NCBI GenBank assembly: GCA_036873755.1
Contig: JAVTVY010033741.1
Span: 1-64,000 of the forward strand
Origin: Hanleya hanleyi
Taxonomy: Eukaryota > Mollusca > Polyplacophora > Lepidopleurida > Hanleyidae
Reading direction: 5' to 3'
DNA: 64,000 nucleotides
Below the pieces are notes generated by a model, which made no database searches, was not told the DNA's origin, and saw only the letters and a program-made list of their open reading frames with translations. Positions within the stretch are counted from its first letter, which is position 1, and the number at the start of each line of letters is the position of its first letter. Below are positions 22,906 to 38,345 of the stretch, piece by piece. Position numbers and translations under genes: made by a program.

Positions 22906-24340
22906 AGAGAGAGAGAGAGAATTAAGGTTTAACGTCGCGTTCAGCAATATTTCAGCTATATAGCGACGATCAAACAAAATTCTAAGTATTCAAGTTAATA
23001 ACTTAGTAATCCAACACATTAAAACATACACACATTAAAACTTATACAACAAACCGATTTCTCTCAAATAACCTAAGATTTCTTTCACCCGACTAAAAGA
23101 TCTTCTAAAGTAGCTGCTCGATAAAAAGAATCCCATACAATCTTAAAATCTATACAGTCGATAAGGATATGTTTCACTGTGAGATCTTCGTGGCATGGAA
23201 TACACCTTGGGACTGACTCTTTTTTTCAGCGAATGCTCGTGAGTTAATCGTGCATGGCCGATTCTACATCGCCTGCTCATGGCTTGATCGAATCGTTTCT
23301 GGCTGCTCAGATAAGTATAGCCTACAGTTTTACTGAACTCATGAAGTTTGTTATTATTCACAGCATCCCATAAATATTGAAACAGCTTTCTCACATAAGT
23401 ACAGATAGAGGGTCTGAAATCGTTATATGGGATTCCAACAGGATCAACCTCATTATCTAGGGCTGCCTTAGCAATTTTATCAGTCTCAGTATTACCTTTG
23501 ATGCCAACGTGACTAGGCAACCATCAAAACACAATATCAATCTGTTGATCAAATCTACAGTCATATAATTGTTGAATATTCAAGATGGTGGGATGAGTTG
23601 AAGTTCCACTTTTAATCACTTGAAGGCATGACAGTGAATCTGAGAATATAGCATATTTTTTTTCCTTTTAATGGACCCAATACCTTCCAAAGCCAACAAT
23701 ATAGCTTTTGCTTCTGCAGTGAATACCGAACTTTTTCCTGGTAGTCGACAGATTTTAGTTTTGGAACTAAAGATAGTAGCACATGCTACCCTCTCACCAT
23801 CTATAGAAACATCTGTACAAATAGCCTGATGCGATCTGTATTTTTCTCTCAGTAGACCAAAATCTTGTGTATACACGAGCTGGCTCGTGTCTGCATTTTT
23901 ATATTTCGTTAGTGTAATATCTACTTCTGGTTTGGCTAAATGCCATGGTGGAATTGGTAAGAGTTTGTTAGGTAAAATTTGACTAGACTTAATACCAGCT
24001 GCTACAAGTGGAATAATGGAGGGGTTCTTTAAATAGAAATCTACGTAATGAGGGTTGAAAACACAGTTATATGCAGGATTCGAATGATTTGATCGCAATT
24101 CTGTGATATACTGCAGTGATAATTTAATTCTTCGACATACTAAAGGAAATCCATCTGCTTCGACATAAGCTTTCTTTAGGGGATTTTCTGAACGCTGCAA
24201 GGCAAAATCTTAGTCCTTGATGGAGAATAGGATCTAGCTTTGCCAAGTTTGTCTTGCTTGCACCGTTGTAAACAATAGAGTCATAATCAAGCTTGGAATG
24301 AACAAGTGATCGATATAAATGGAGAAGTGTTTGTAGATAA
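22906..24340 (-). pseudogene. 5'-truncated LINE (non-LTR retrotransposon) relic: RT tail, RNase H, zinc knuckle
   Basis: Read on the minus strand, the remnant starts inside ORF2 with LVHSKLDYDSIVYNGASKTN, a typical downstream part of the reverse transcriptase region. An RNase H domain follows, with TDVSIDGERVACATIF (first Asp), SVFTAEAKAILLALE (Glu), FSDSLSCL (Asp) and WLPSHVGIKGN (last motif). A Cys-rich C-terminus ends it (IPCHEDLTVKHILIDC). RNase H followed by a CCHC-like knuckle fits the I/Nimb/jockey-like group. The frame is broken by an A-run shift near 23660, an in-frame TGA just before WLPSHVG (about 23525), and another A-run shift near 23225. The 3' end carries a conserved-looking tail (22925-22970) and a short AG microsatellite (22903-22921). 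The copy is truncated and not functional. Confidence 0.85.
22922..22972 (-). repeat. LINE/SINE 3' tail motif (AACGTCGC ... TTTCAGCTATAT)
   Basis: On the plus strand this reads GGTTTAACGTCGCGTTCAGC followed by AATATTTCAGCTATATAGCG. On the minus strand it is the last part of the LINE relic before the AG/CT microsatellite. I recall near-identical tails at the 3' ends of LINEs and tRNA-derived SINEs in abalone and other molluscs. That is recollection rather than a search, but it is the main pointer to phylum. A weaker echo (GTTTAACGTCACATTCAAGG) recurs near 16183, 16430 and 16668 inside the 19-bp repeat region. Confidence 0.55.
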
Positions 24341-24408
24341 ATTTTATTTCATTTTTCTCCTCTCCTTTTTGGAAAATTCGAATTCAGGTACATAATTAAA
24401 TACACTTA

Positions 24409-27400
24409 ACCATGCAGAGGGAGATGTTGGACTGCAGTATCATATAACCATACAGAGGGAGATGTTGGACTGTAGTATCATATAACCATACAGAGGGAGA
24501 TGTTGGACTGTAGTTTCATATAACCATACAGAGGAAGATGTTGGGCTGTAGCATCATATAACCATACAAAGGGAGATGTTGGACTGTAGTATCATATAAC
24601 CATATGGCGGGAGATGTTGGACTGTAGTATAATATAACCATATGACGGGAGATGTTGAACTGTAGTATCATATAACCATATGGCGGGAGATGTTGGACTG
24701 TAGTATCATACAACCATACAGAGGGAGATGTTGGACTGTGGTATCATATAACCGTACAGAGGGAGATGTTGGACTGTAGTATCATATCACCATACAGAGG
24801 GAGATGTTGGACTGTAGTATTATATAACCATACAGAGGGAGATGTTGGACTGTAGTATCATATAACCATACAGAGGGAGGTGTTGGACTGTAGTATCATA
24901 TAACCATACAGAGGGAAATGTTGGACTGTAGTGGCATATTACCATACAGAGGGAGATGTTGGACTGTAGTATAATATAACCATATGACGGGAGATGTTGA
25001 ACTGTAGTATCATATAACCATATGGCGGGAGATGTTGGACTGAAGTATCATATAACCATACAGAGGGTGGTGTTGGACTGTAGTATCATATAACCATACA
25101 GAGGGAGATGTTGGACTGTAGTATCATATCACCATACAGAGGGAGGTGTTGGACTGTAGTATCATATAACCATATGGCGGGAGATGTTGGACTGTAGTAT
25201 CATAAAACCATACAGAGGGAGATATTGGACTGTAGTATCGTATAACCATACAGAGGGAACTGTTGCACTGTGGTATCTTATAACCCTACCGAGGGAGATG
25301 TTGGACTCTAGTATCATATAACCATACAGAGGGAGGTGTTGGAATGTAATATCATATAACGATACAGAGGAAAACGTTGGACTGTAGTATCATATAACCA
25401 TACAGAGGGAAATGTTGGACTGTAGTATCATGTAACCATACAGAGGGAGATGTTGGACTGTAGTATCATATAACCGTACAGAGGGAGGTGTTGGACTGTA
25501 GCATCATATAACCATACGGAGGGAGGTGTTGGAATGTAGTATCATGTAACCATACAGAGGGTGGTGTTGGACTGTAATATCATATAACCATACAGAGGGA
25601 GATGTTGGACTGTAGTATCATATAACCATGCAGAGGGAGATGTTGGACTGTAGTATTATATAACCATACAGAGGGAGATGTTGGACTGTAGTATCATATA
25701 ACCATACAGAGGGAGGTGTTGGACTGTAGTATCATATAACCATACAGAGAGAAATGTTGGACTGTAGTGGCATATTACCATACAGAGGGAGATGTTGAAC
25801 TGTAGTATCATATAACCGTACAGAGGGAGGTGTTTGACTGTAGTATCATAAAACCATACGGAGGGAAATGTTGGACTGTAGTATCATATAACGTACAGAG
25901 GGAGATGTTGGACTGTAATATCATATAACCATACAGAGGGTGATGTTGGACTTTAGTATCATATAACCATACAGAGGAAGATATTGAACTGTAGTATCAT
26001 ATAACCATACAGAGGGTGATGTTGGTCTGTAGTATCATATAACCGTACAGAGGGAAATGTTGGACTGTAGTATCATATAACCGTACAGAGGGAGATGCTG
26101 GACTGTAATATTATATAATCATACAGAGGGAGATGTTGGACTGAAGTTTCCTATAACAATACAGAGGGAGGTGTTGTACTGTAGTATCATATAACCGTAC
26201 AGAGGGAGATGTTGGACTGCAGTATCATATAACCGTACAGAGGGAGATGTTGGACTTTAGTATCATATAACCATATGGCGGGAGATGATGGACTGTAGTA
26301 TCATATAACCATACAGAGGGAGATTTTGGAGTATACTATCATATAACCATACAGAGGGAGGTGTTGGACTGTAGTATCATATAACCGTACAGAGGGAGAT
26401 ACTTGACTGTAGTATCATATAACCATACAGAGGGTGATGTTGAACTGCGTAACCACACAGAGAGAGATGTAGGACTGTAGTATCATATAAACATACGGAG
26501 GGTGAGGTTGGACTGTAGTATCACATAACCCTACAGAGGGAGATGTTGGACTTTAGTATCATATAACAATACAGTGAGAGAGATTGGACTGTAGTATCAT
26601 ATAACCATACAGAGGGAGGTGTTGGACTGTAGTATCATATAACCGTACATAGGGAGGTGTTGGACTGTATTATCATATAACCAAGCAGAGGGAGATGTTG
26701 GACTGTAGTATCATATAACCAGGCAGAGGGAGATGTTGGACTGTAGTATAATATAACAAAACAGAGGGAGACGTCGGACTGCAGTATCATATAACCGTAC
26801 AGAGGGAGATGTTGGACTGTAGTATCATGTAAAGTTACAGAGGGAGATGTTGGACTGTAGTATCATACCGTAGCGAGGGAGATTTTGGGCTGTAATATTA
26901 TATAACCAAACAGAGGGAGATGATGGACTGTAGTATAATATAACAAAACAGAGGGAGACGTCGGACTGCAGTATCATATTACCGTAAAGAGGGAGATGTT
27001 GGACTGTAGTATCATATAACCCGACAGAGGGAGGTGATGGACTGTAGTACCATATAACCATACAGAGGGAGATGTTGGACTGTAGTATCATATAACCATA
27101 CAGAGGGTGATGTTGGTCTGTAGTATAACATAACCATAGAGATCGAGATGTTGGACTGTAGTATCATATTACCATACAGAGGGAGATGTTGGACTGTAGT
27201 ATCATATAACCATACAGAGGGAGATGTTGGGCTGTAGTATCATATAACCATACAGATGAAGATGTTGGACTGTAGTATCTTATAACCATATAGATGGAGG
27301 TGTTGGACTGTAGTATCATATAACCGTACCGAGGGAGATTTTGGACTGTAGTATCATATAAACAAACAGAGAGAGATGTTGGACTGTAGTATCACATAAC

Positions 27401-30400
27401 GAAGCAGAGGGTGCGGTTGGACTGCTGTATCATATAAAACAGAGGGAGACGTCGGACTGCAGTATCATATTACCGTACAGAGGGAGATGTTGGACTGTAG
27501 TATCATATAACCAGACAGAGGGAGGTGATGGACTGTAGTACCATATAACCATACAGACGGAGATGTTGGACTGTAGTATCATATAACCATACAGAGGGTG
27601 ATGTTGGTCTGTAGTATCACATAACCATAGAGATGGAGGTGATGGACTGTAGTATCATATAACCTTACAGAGGAAGATGTTGGACTGTAGAATCATATAA
27701 CCATACAGAGGGAGATGTTGGACTGTAGTATCATATTACCATACAGAGGGAGATGTTGCACTGTAGTATCATATAACCATATAGAGGGACATGTTGGGCT
27801 GTAGAATCATATAACCACACAGAGGGAGATGTTGGACTGTAGTATCATATTACCATACAGAGGGAGATGTTGGACTGTAGTATCATATAACCATACAGAG
27901 GGAGATGTTGGGCTGTAGTATCATATAACCATACAGATGAACATGTTGGACTGTAGTATCCTATAACCATACAGAGGGAGATGTTGGACTGTAGTATCAT
28001 ATAAACATACAGATGGAGATGTTGGACTGTAGTATCATATAACCAAACGGAGGGTGAGGTTGGACTGAAGTATCATATAACCGAACCGAGAGAGATTTTG
28101 GACTGTAGTATCATATAAACACACAGAGGAAGATGTTGGACTGTAGTATCACATAACGAAGTAGAGGTTGCGGTTGGACTGCTGTATCATATAAAACAGA
28201 GGGAGACGTCGGACTGCAGTATCATATTACCGTACAGAGGGAGATGTTGGACTGTAGTATCATATAACCAGACAGAGGGAGGTGATGGACTGAAGTACCA
28301 TATAACCATACAGAGGAAGATGTTGGACTGTAGTATCATATAACCATACAGAGGGTGATGTTGGTCTGTAGTATCACATAACCATAGAGATGGAGGTGAT
28401 GGACTGTAGTATCATATAACCTTACAGAGGAAGATGTTGGACTGTAGAATCATATAACCATACAGAGGGAGATGTTGGACTGTAGTATCATATTACCATA
28501 CAGAGGGAGATGTTGGACTGTAGTATCATATAACCATATAGAGGGAGATGTTGGGCTGTAGTATCATATAACCATACAGATGAAGAAGTTGGACTGTAGT
28601 ATCTTATAACCATATAGATGGAGGTGTTGGACTGTAGTATCATATAGCCGTACGTAGGGAGATATAGGACTGTAGTATCATATAACCATACAGAGGGAGA
28701 TGTTGGACTGTAGTATCATATAACCGTGGAGAGGGAGATATAGGACTGTAGTATCATATAAACATACAGGGGGAGATGTTGGACTGTAGTATCATATAGC
28801 CGTGCAGAGGGGGTATAGGACTGTAGTATCATATAGCCAAACGGAGGGTGAGGTTGAACTGCAGTATCATATAACCGTACTGAGGGAGATTTTGGACTGT
28901 AGTATCATATAAACAAAAAGAGGGAGATGTTGGACTGTAGTATCACATAACGAAGCAGAGGGTGCGGTTGGACTGCTGTATCATATAAACGCACCGAGGG
29001 AGATGTTGGACTGTAGTGTCATATAACCAATCAGATTGAGATGTTGGACTGTAGTATCATATAACCAAACAGAGGGAGATGTGGGCCGTAGTATCATATA
29101 ACCGAACAGAGGGAGATGTTGGACTGCAGTATCATATAACCAAACAGAGGGAGATATTGGACTGTAGTATCATATAGCCGTGCAGAGGGAGATGTTGTAC
29201 TGTACTATCATATAACCATACAGAGGAAGATGTTGGACTGTAGTATCGTATAACCATACAGGAGAAGATGTTGGACTGTAGTATCATATAACCATACCTA
29301 GGGAGATGTTGGACTGTAGTATCATATAGCCATGCAGAGGGAGATGTTGGACTGTAGTATCATATAACCATGCAGAGGCAGATGTTGGACTGTAGTATCA
29401 TATGACCATACAGAGGGAGATGTTGGACTGTAGTATCATATAACCATATGGTGAGAGATGTTTAACTGTAGTATCATATAACCATGCAGACGGAGATGTT
29501 GGACTGTAGTATCATATAACCATACAGAGGGAGATGTTGGGCTGTAGTACCATATAACCATACAGATGAAAATGTTGGACTGTAGTATCATATAACCATA
29601 TAGATGGAGGTGTTGGACTGTAGTATCATATAATCGTACGGAGGGAGATATAGGACTGTAGTATCATATAAGCATACAGAGGGAGATGTTGGACTGTACT
29701 ATCATATAACCAAACGGAGGGTGAGGTTGGACTGCAGTATCATATAACCGTACCGAGGGAGATTTTGGACTGTAGTATCATATAAACAGACAGAGGGAGA
29801 TGTTGGACTGTAGTATCATATAACGACGCAGAGGGTGCGGTTGGACTGCTGTATCATATAAACGTACCGAGGGAAATATTGGGCCGTAGTATCATATAAC
29901 TAAATAGAGGGAGATGTTGGACTGCAGTATCATATAACCAAACAGACGGAGATGTTGGACTGCAGTATCATATAACCATAAAGAGGGAGATGGTGGACTG
30001 TAGTATCATATAACCATACAGAGGGAGATGTTGGACTATAGTATCACATAACCAAACAGAGCGAGGTGTTGGACTGTAGTATCGTATAACCAAACAGATT
30101 GAGATGCTGGACTGTAGTATCATATAACCAAACAGAGGAAGATGTTGGGCCGTAGTATCATATAACCAAACAGAGGGAGATGTTGGACTGCAGCATCATA
30201 TAACCAAACAGAGGGAGATATTGGATTGTAGTATCAAATAGCCGTGCAGAGGGGGGTATAGGGATGTAGTATCATATAACCATACAGAGGGAGATGTTGT
30301 ACTGTACTATCATATAACCATACAGAGGAAGATGTTGGACTGTAGTATCGTATAACCATACAGAAGAAGATGTTGGACTGTAGTATCATATAACCATACA

Positions 30401-33400
30401 GAGGGAGATGTTGGACTGTACTATCATATAACCATACAGAGGGAGATGTTGGACTGTAATATCATATAACCGTACAGAGGAAGATGTTGAACTGTATTAT
30501 CATATAACCTTACAGAGGGAGATGTTGGACTGTAGTATCACATAGCCATACAGGGGAGATGTTGAACTGTACTGTCATATAACCATACAGAGGGAGATGT
30601 TGGACTGTACTATCATATAACCATACAGAGGGATGTGATGGACTGTAGTACCATATAACCATACAGAGGAAGATGTTGGACTGTAGTAACATATAACCAT
30701 ACAGAGGGTGATGTTGGTCTGTAGTATCACATAACCATAGAGATGGAGGTGATGGACTGTAGTATCATATAACCTTACAGAGGAAGATGTTGGACTGTAG
30801 AATCATATAACCATACAGAGGGAGATGTTGGACTGTAGTATCATATTACCATACAGAGGGAGATGTTGGACTGTAGTATCATATAACCATATAGAGGAAG
30901 ATGTTGGGCTGTAGTATCATATAAACAAACAGAGGGAGATGTTGGACTGTAGTATCACATAACGAAGCAGAGGGTGCGTTTGGACTGCTGTATCATATAA
31001 AACAGAGGGAGACGTCGAACTGCAGTATCATATTACCGTACAGAGGGAGATGTTGGACTGTAGTATCATATAACCAGACAGAGGGAGGTGATGGCCTGTA
31101 GTACCATATAACCATACAGAAGAAGATGTTGGACTGTAGTATCATATAACCATACAGAGGGGGATGTTGGTCTGTAGTATCACATAACCAAAGAGATGGA
31201 GATGATGGACTGTAGTATCATATAACCTTACAGAGGAAGGTGTTGGACTATAGAATCATATAACCATACAGAGGGAGATGTTGGACTGTAGTATCATATT
31301 ACCATACAGAGGGAGATGTTGGACTGTAGTATCATATAACCATATAGAGGGAGATGTTGGGCTGTAGTATCATATAACCATACAGATGAAGAAGTTGGAC
31401 TGTAGTATCTTATAACCATATAGATGGAGGTGCTGGACTGTAGTATCATATAACCGTACGTAGGGAGATATAGGACTGTAGTATCATATAACCATACAGA
31501 GGGAGATGTTGGACTGTAGTATCATATAACCGTGGAGAGGGAGATATAGGACTGTAGTATCATATAAAAATACAGGGGGAGATGTTGGACTGTAGTATCA
31601 TATAGCCGTGCAGAGGGGGTATAGGACTGTAGTATCATATAACCAAACGGAGGGTGAGGTTGGACTGCAGTATCATATAACCGTACCGAGGGAGATTTTG
31701 GACTCTAGTATCATATAAACAAACAGAGGGAGATGTTGGACTGTAGTATCACATAACGAAGCAGAGGGTGCGGTTGGACTGCTGTATCATATAAACGGAC
31801 CGAGGGAGATGTTGGACTGTAGTATCATATAACCAAACAGATTGAGATGTTGGACTGTAGTATCATATAACCAAACAGAGGGAGGTGTTGGGCCGTAGTA
31901 GCATATAACCGAACAGAGGGAGATGTTGGACTGCAGTATCATATAACCATACAGAGGAAGATGTTGGACTGTAGTATCGTATAACCATACAGGAGAAGAT
32001 GTTGGACTGTAGTATCATATAACCATACAGAGGGAGATGTTGGACTGTAATATCATATAACCGTACAGAGGAAGATGTTGGACTGTAGTATCATATATCC
32101 ATACAAAGGGAGGTGTTGGACTGTAGTATCATATAGCCATATAGGGGAGATGTGGAACTGTAGTGCCATATAACCATACATAGGGATATGTTGAACTGTA
32201 GTATCATATAAACAATACAGAGGGAGATGATTGTCTGTAGCATCATACAACCACACAGTGGGAGATGTTGGACTGTAGTATCGTATAACCATACAGAGGG
32301 AGGTGTTGCACTGTAGTATCATATAACCATACAGACAGAGATGTTGGACTGTAGTATCATGTAACCATATGGCGGGAGATGTTGGATTGAGGTATCATAT
32401 AACCGTACAGAGCGAGATGTTGGACTGTAGTATCGTATAACCATACAGAGGGATATGTTGGACTGTAGTATCATATAACCATACAGAGGGGTATGTTGGA
32501 CTGTAGTATCGTATAGTCATACAGAGGGAGATGTTGAACTATAGTATCATATAAACCATACAGGGTGAGATGTTGGACTGTAGTATCATATAACCATACA
32601 GAGGGAGATGTTGATCTGTAGTATCATATAACCACACAGAGGGAGATGTTGGACTGTAGTATCATATAACCATACAGAGGGAGATGTTGAACTGTTGTAT
32701 CACATAACCATACAGAGGGAGATGTTGAACTGTAGTATCATATAACCATATGGCGGCAGATATTGGACTGTAGTATCATATAACCATGCAGAGGGAGATG
32801 TTGGACTGTAGTATCATATAACCATGCAGAGGCAGATGTTGGACTGTAGTATCATATGACCATACAGAGGGAGATGTTGGACTGTAGTATCATATAACCA
32901 TATGGCGAGAAATGTTTAACTGTAGTATCATATAACCATGCAGACGGAGATGTTGGACTGTAGTATCATATAACCATACAGAGGGAGATGTTGGGCTGTA
33001 GTATCATATTACCATACAGATGAAGATATTGGACTGTAGTATCATATAACCATATAGATGGAGGTGTTAGACTGTAGTATCATATAACCGTACGGAGGGA
33101 GATATAGGACTGTAGTATCATATAACCAAACGGAGGGTGAGGTTCGACTGCAGTATCATATAACCGTACCGATGGAGATGTTGGACTGTAGTATCATATA
33201 AACAAACAGAGGGAGATGTTGGACTGTAGTATCATATAACGACGCAGAGGGAGCGGTTGGACTGCTGTATCATATAAACGTACCGAGGGAGATGTTGGGC
33301 CGTAGTATCATATAACCAAATAGAGGGAGATGTTGGACTGCAGCATCATATAACCAAACAGAGGGAGATGTTGGACTGCAGTATCATATAACCATAAAGA

Positions 33401-36400
33401 GGGAGATGGTGGACTGTAGTATCATATAGCCATACAGAGGAAGATGTTGGACTATAGTATCATATAACTAAACAGAGCGAGGTGTTGGACTGTAGTATCA
33501 TATAACCAAACAGATTGAGATGTTGGAATGTAGTATCATATAACCAAACAGAGGAAAATGTTGGGCCGTAGTATCATATAACCAAACAGAGGGAGATGTT
33601 GGACTGCAGCATCATATAACCAAACCGAGGGAGATATTGGACTGTAGTATCAAATAGCCGTGCAGAGGGGGGTATAGGGCTGTAGTATCATATAACCATA
33701 CAGAGGGAGATGTTGTACTGTACTATCATATAACCATATAGAGGAAGATGTTGGACTGTAGTATCGTATAACCATACAGAAGAAGATGTTGGACTGTAGT
33801 ATCATATAACCATACAGAGGGAGATGTTGGACTGTACTATCATATAACCATACAGTGGGAGATGTTGGACTGTAATATCATTTAACCGTACACAGGAAGA
33901 TGTTGGACTGTATTATCATATAACCTTACAGAGGGAGATTTTGGACTGTAGTATCATATAGCCATACAGGGGAGATGTTGAACTGTAGTGTCATATAACC
34001 ATACAGAGGGAGGTGATGGACTGTAGTACCATATAACCATACAGAGGAAGATGTTTGACTGTAGTATCATATAACCATACAGAGGGTGATGTTGGTCTGT
34101 AGTATCACATAACCATAGAGATGGAGGTGATGGACTGTAGTATCATATAACCTTACAGAGGAAGATGTTGGTCTGTAGAATCATATAACCATACAGAGGG
34201 AGATGTTGGACTGTAGTATCATATTACCATACAGAGGGAGATGTTGGACTGTAGTATCATATAACCATATAGAGGGAGATGTTGGGCTGTAGTAGCATAT
34301 AACCATACAGATGAAGAAGTTGGACTGTAGTATCTTATAACCATATAGATGGAGGTGTTGGACTGTAGTATCATTTTACCGTACGTAGGGAGATATAGGA
34401 CTGTAGTATCATATAACCATACAGAGGGAGATGTTGGACTGTAGTATCATATAACCGTGGAGAGGGAGATATAGGACTGTAGTATCATATAAACTTACAG
34501 GGGGAGATGTTGGACTGTAGTATCATATAGCCGTGCAGAGGGGGTATAGGACTGTAGTATCATATAACCAAACGGAGGGTGAGGTTGGACTGCAGTATCA
34601 TATAACCGTACTGCGGGAGATTTTGGACTGTAGTATCATATTAACAAACAGAGGGAGAAGTTGGACTGTAGTATCACATAACGAAGCAGAGGGTGTGGTT
34701 GGACTGCTGTTTCATATAAACGCACCGAGGGAGATGTTGGACTGTAGTATCATATAACCAAACAGATTGAGATGTTGGACTGTAGTTTCATATAACCAAA
34801 CAGAGGGAGATGTTGGGCCGTAGTATCATATAACCGAACAGAGGGAGATGTTGGACTGCAGTATCATATAACCAAACAGAGGGAGATATTGGACTGTAGT
34901 ATCATATAGCCGTGCAGAGAGAGATGTTGTACTGTACTATCATATAACCATACAGAGGAAGATGTTGGACTGTAGTATCGTATAACCATACAGAAGAAGA
35001 TGCTGGACTGTAGTATCATATAACCATACAGAGGGAGATGTTGGACTGTACTATCATATATCCATACAGAGGGAGATGTTGGACTGTAATATCATATAAC
35101 CGTACAGTGGAAGATGTTGGACTGTAGTATCATATAACCATACAAAGGGAGATGTTGACTGTAGTATCATATAGCCATACAGGGGAGATGTGGAACTGTA
35201 GTGCCATATAACCATACATAGGGATATGTTGAACTGTTTTATCATATAAACAATACCGAGGGAGATGTTGGACTGCAGTATCATATAACCACACAGTGGG
35301 AGATGTTGGACTGTAGTATCGTATAACCATACAGAGGGAGATGTTGGACTGTAGTATCATATAACCATACAGACAGAGATGTTGGACTGTAGTATCATAT
35401 AACCATATGGCGGGAGATGTTGGACTGAGGTATCATATAACCGCACAGAGGGAGATGTTGGACTGTAGTATCGTATAACCATACAGGGGAAGATGTTGGA
35501 CTGTAGTATCATATAACCATACAGAGGGGTATGTTGGACTGTAGTATCGTATAGTCATACAGAGGGAGATGTTGAACTATAGTATCATATAAACCATACT
35601 GGGTGAGATGTTGGACTGTAGTATCATATAACCATACAGAGGGAGATGTTGATCTGTAGTATCATATAACCACACAGAGGGAGATGTTGGACTGTAGTAT
35701 CATATAACCATACAGAGGGAGATGTTGAACTGTTGTATCACATAACCATACAGAGGGAGATGTTGAACTGTAGTATCATATAACCATATGGCGGGAGATA
35801 TTGGACTGTAGTATCATATAACCATGCAGCGGGAGATGTTGAACTGTAGTATCATATAACCATGCAGAGGCAGATGTTGGACTGTAGTATCATATGACCA
35901 TACAGAGGGAAATGTTGGACTGTAGTATCATATAACCAGTCAGTGGGAGATGTTGGACTGTAGTGTCATATAACCATACAGAGGGAGATGTTGGACTGTA
36001 GTATCATATAACCATACAGAGAGAGATGTTGGACTGTAGTATCATATAAACAATACAGAAGGAGATGTTGGACTGTAGTATCATATAAACAATACAGAGG
36101 GAGATGATTGTCTGTAGTATCATATAACCATACATAGGGAGATGTTGGACTGTAGTATCATATAACCATACATAGGGAGATGTTGGACTGTAGTATCACA
36201 TAACCAGACAGTGGGAGATGTTGGACTGTAGTATCATATAACCAGACAGTGGGAGATGTTGGACTGTAGTGTCATATAACCATACATAGGGAGATGTTGG
36301 ACTGTAGTATCATATAACCATACAGAGGGAGGTGTTGGACTGTAGTATCATATAACCAGACAGTGGGAGATGTTGGACTGTAGTATCCTATAACCAGACA

Positions 36401-36508
36401 GTGGGAGATGTTGGACTGTAGTATCATATAAACAATACAGAGGGAGATGTTGGACTGTAGTATCATATAAACAATACAGAGGGAGATGATTGTCTGTAGT
36501 ATCATACA
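24409..36508. repeat. 38-bp satellite array, left block (about 318 units)
   Basis: Head-to-tail units close to CCATACAGAGGGAGATGTTG plus GACTGTAGTATCATATAA, always in the same orientation. The first 2 kb hold mixed unit types. From about 26.8 kb multi-unit blocks recur, for example a GGTGCGGTTGGACTGCTGTA block and a CATAGAGATGGAGGTGATGG block. Typical subtypes are GGCGGGAG, GGAGGGTGAGG, GTGCAGAGGGGGTATAGG and CAGATTGAG units. On the minus strand, 38 bp read in three frames gives a 38-residue repeat (with ILQSNISLCMV), but the consensus contains TGA in that cycle, so frames stay under 135 codons and are not coding. The block is interrupted at 36508 by an insertion. Confidence 0.98.
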
Positions 36509-37439
36509 AGCAGCCAGAGGATGCTAGGTCCCCCGCCGAAATGGCAGCAATATTTTTTAGCATTGTTGGTCTCAGGGGATATACATGAGGGAGGCAACTG
36601 CTGCTTCATAGGCGTTGGATGTGGAAGGGTCTTTCTGCCTTCCCAAGTTTTAAGATCAACTCAGAACGATTGACTGAAAGTTGATTGCTTCTGTGATATA
36701 GTTTCCATGCAGTGAAGCACCGAGAAGCATCCCCAAGTGACATCTCAAGGCATTATCTGCAAACCAAATTTGACGAGAAGCTGAAGGCATCAACCTGTTG
36801 CCCGGAAACCAAATTTTAAATTTGCCACCAGTTGTCGCCACCTGTAGGTGCAAGTGAGCGAAATGCAATCCCAAGCATCATCTCATGGCATGGTAGCCTA
36901 CATGTATTAGCCTATAGTATCTTCTACAGGGGGCCAATGATCGGCTGATGCAGCAACAACAGCATTTTCCCAGTTAGACGGCAGATTTTGAAATCAAAAA
37001 TGAGGCCGCGCTATGTCATCAGTCAACTGAGACAGTCGCGTGGTTGTGTATGAAGATTGGGGTGGGTCTTATCTAATAGTGATCCAATGAAAATGCTCGT
37101 ATTAGTTTAAAATGGCGGGGTCGAATGACCAATCACTGAACGGGAGACAGCTGGAACAGTACGTTGACACTGTCTGTTAATACAGGGGGCGTCGGAAGCA
37201 AATTCAAAGTGGTACGGCCACTATCATTGCACTTCAGGTGAGGATCCAGGGGCCGCCCAGGCCCCAGATGCTCCTGGGGTCTAGATCGCCGAAGAAGCGT
37301 TCTGAGCGATTTCTGGCGTCAATCAAAATCACTCTGCATTGAAGTGTATTTTTAGTTCTTTCCTAACCCTTTTACCATGAAAACGCAATCGATGGTTTTC
37401 TGCGATGCTGAATTACAAAAAATTGTGTATAGTATAGTA

Positions 37440-38345
37440 CTTTATCCTAGGCACATCGTGTAGAAGTAACCGAGATGATGCATCGATAATGTATACCAAA
37501 TTTTACATTGAGCATTTGAACAGTGTCAGAGATAGAGATCATTAATGATTTTACATAAATAATAAAGATCCCGTCACTCAGAGGAACTAATGTGGTTATT
37601 CATTAATGCAAGTCTCTTCATACATCGATGCTGTAAATCAAGTTTCGTATAGAACATTTGAATGCTATCAGAGATAAACATCATTAAAGATTTTGAATAA
37701 ATTAAAGATGGCCGCCAAGATTTCCGCCCAATCAGAGAAACCAGATCTGTCATTCATCGTAAGTCTCTTGATGCATCAATGTTGTATACCAAATTTTACA
37801 CTGAGCACTCCAACGGAATCAGATATAGAGATCATTAATGATTTTGCCTAAATTAAAGATGGCCACCAAGGTTTTCAGTCAATCAGGCCCCGATTCAAAG
37901 TATCTGAATGTATCGATGATATATACCAACCTTCATGTAAAACAATTGAATGGTAACCGAGATATGTACATGTAGGCTATCATTATCGATTTCGCATGAA
38001 TTAAAGATGGTCTCCAGGGTTCCCAGCTAATCAGAAAAGCCTGTTTGGTAATTCGTTGAAAGTTGCTTGATGTATCGATGATGTATATCAAATTTCGTAT
38101 TGAACAGTTGAATGGTTTCCGAGATATGGATCATTATCCATTTTGCATGAAATTAAAGATGGCTGCTAAGGTTCCCACCCAATCAGGCCCCAATTCTATA
38201 GGCTTCTGGTCCTTGACTAGGTAAATAAGCATACCAAATTTGGAATTCATCAGCGGAACAGTTTTCCGGCTATCTCGCTCACGAACGGACGTACGGACAG
38301 ACGGACGTACAAGATGATGACAATACCCCATGGCCAAAATTGGCC
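37440..38345. repeat. Degenerate ~150-bp repeats inside the insertion, about 5 copies
   Basis: Loose tandem copies share GATGCATCGATGATGTATAC, AATTTTACATTGAACA and ATTAAAGATGGCCGCCAAGG TTCCCACCCAATCAG. They end with a run of GGACG words (38285-38310) and CCCCATGGCCAAAATTGGCC GAGGGG. Copies are strongly diverged, so this part is older than the neighbouring 173-bp series. Confidence 0.8.

Noticed and set aside
24409..36508. CRISPR array
   Set aside because: Units are contiguous with no unique spacers, the period is 38 bp including everything, and the context is eukaryotic.
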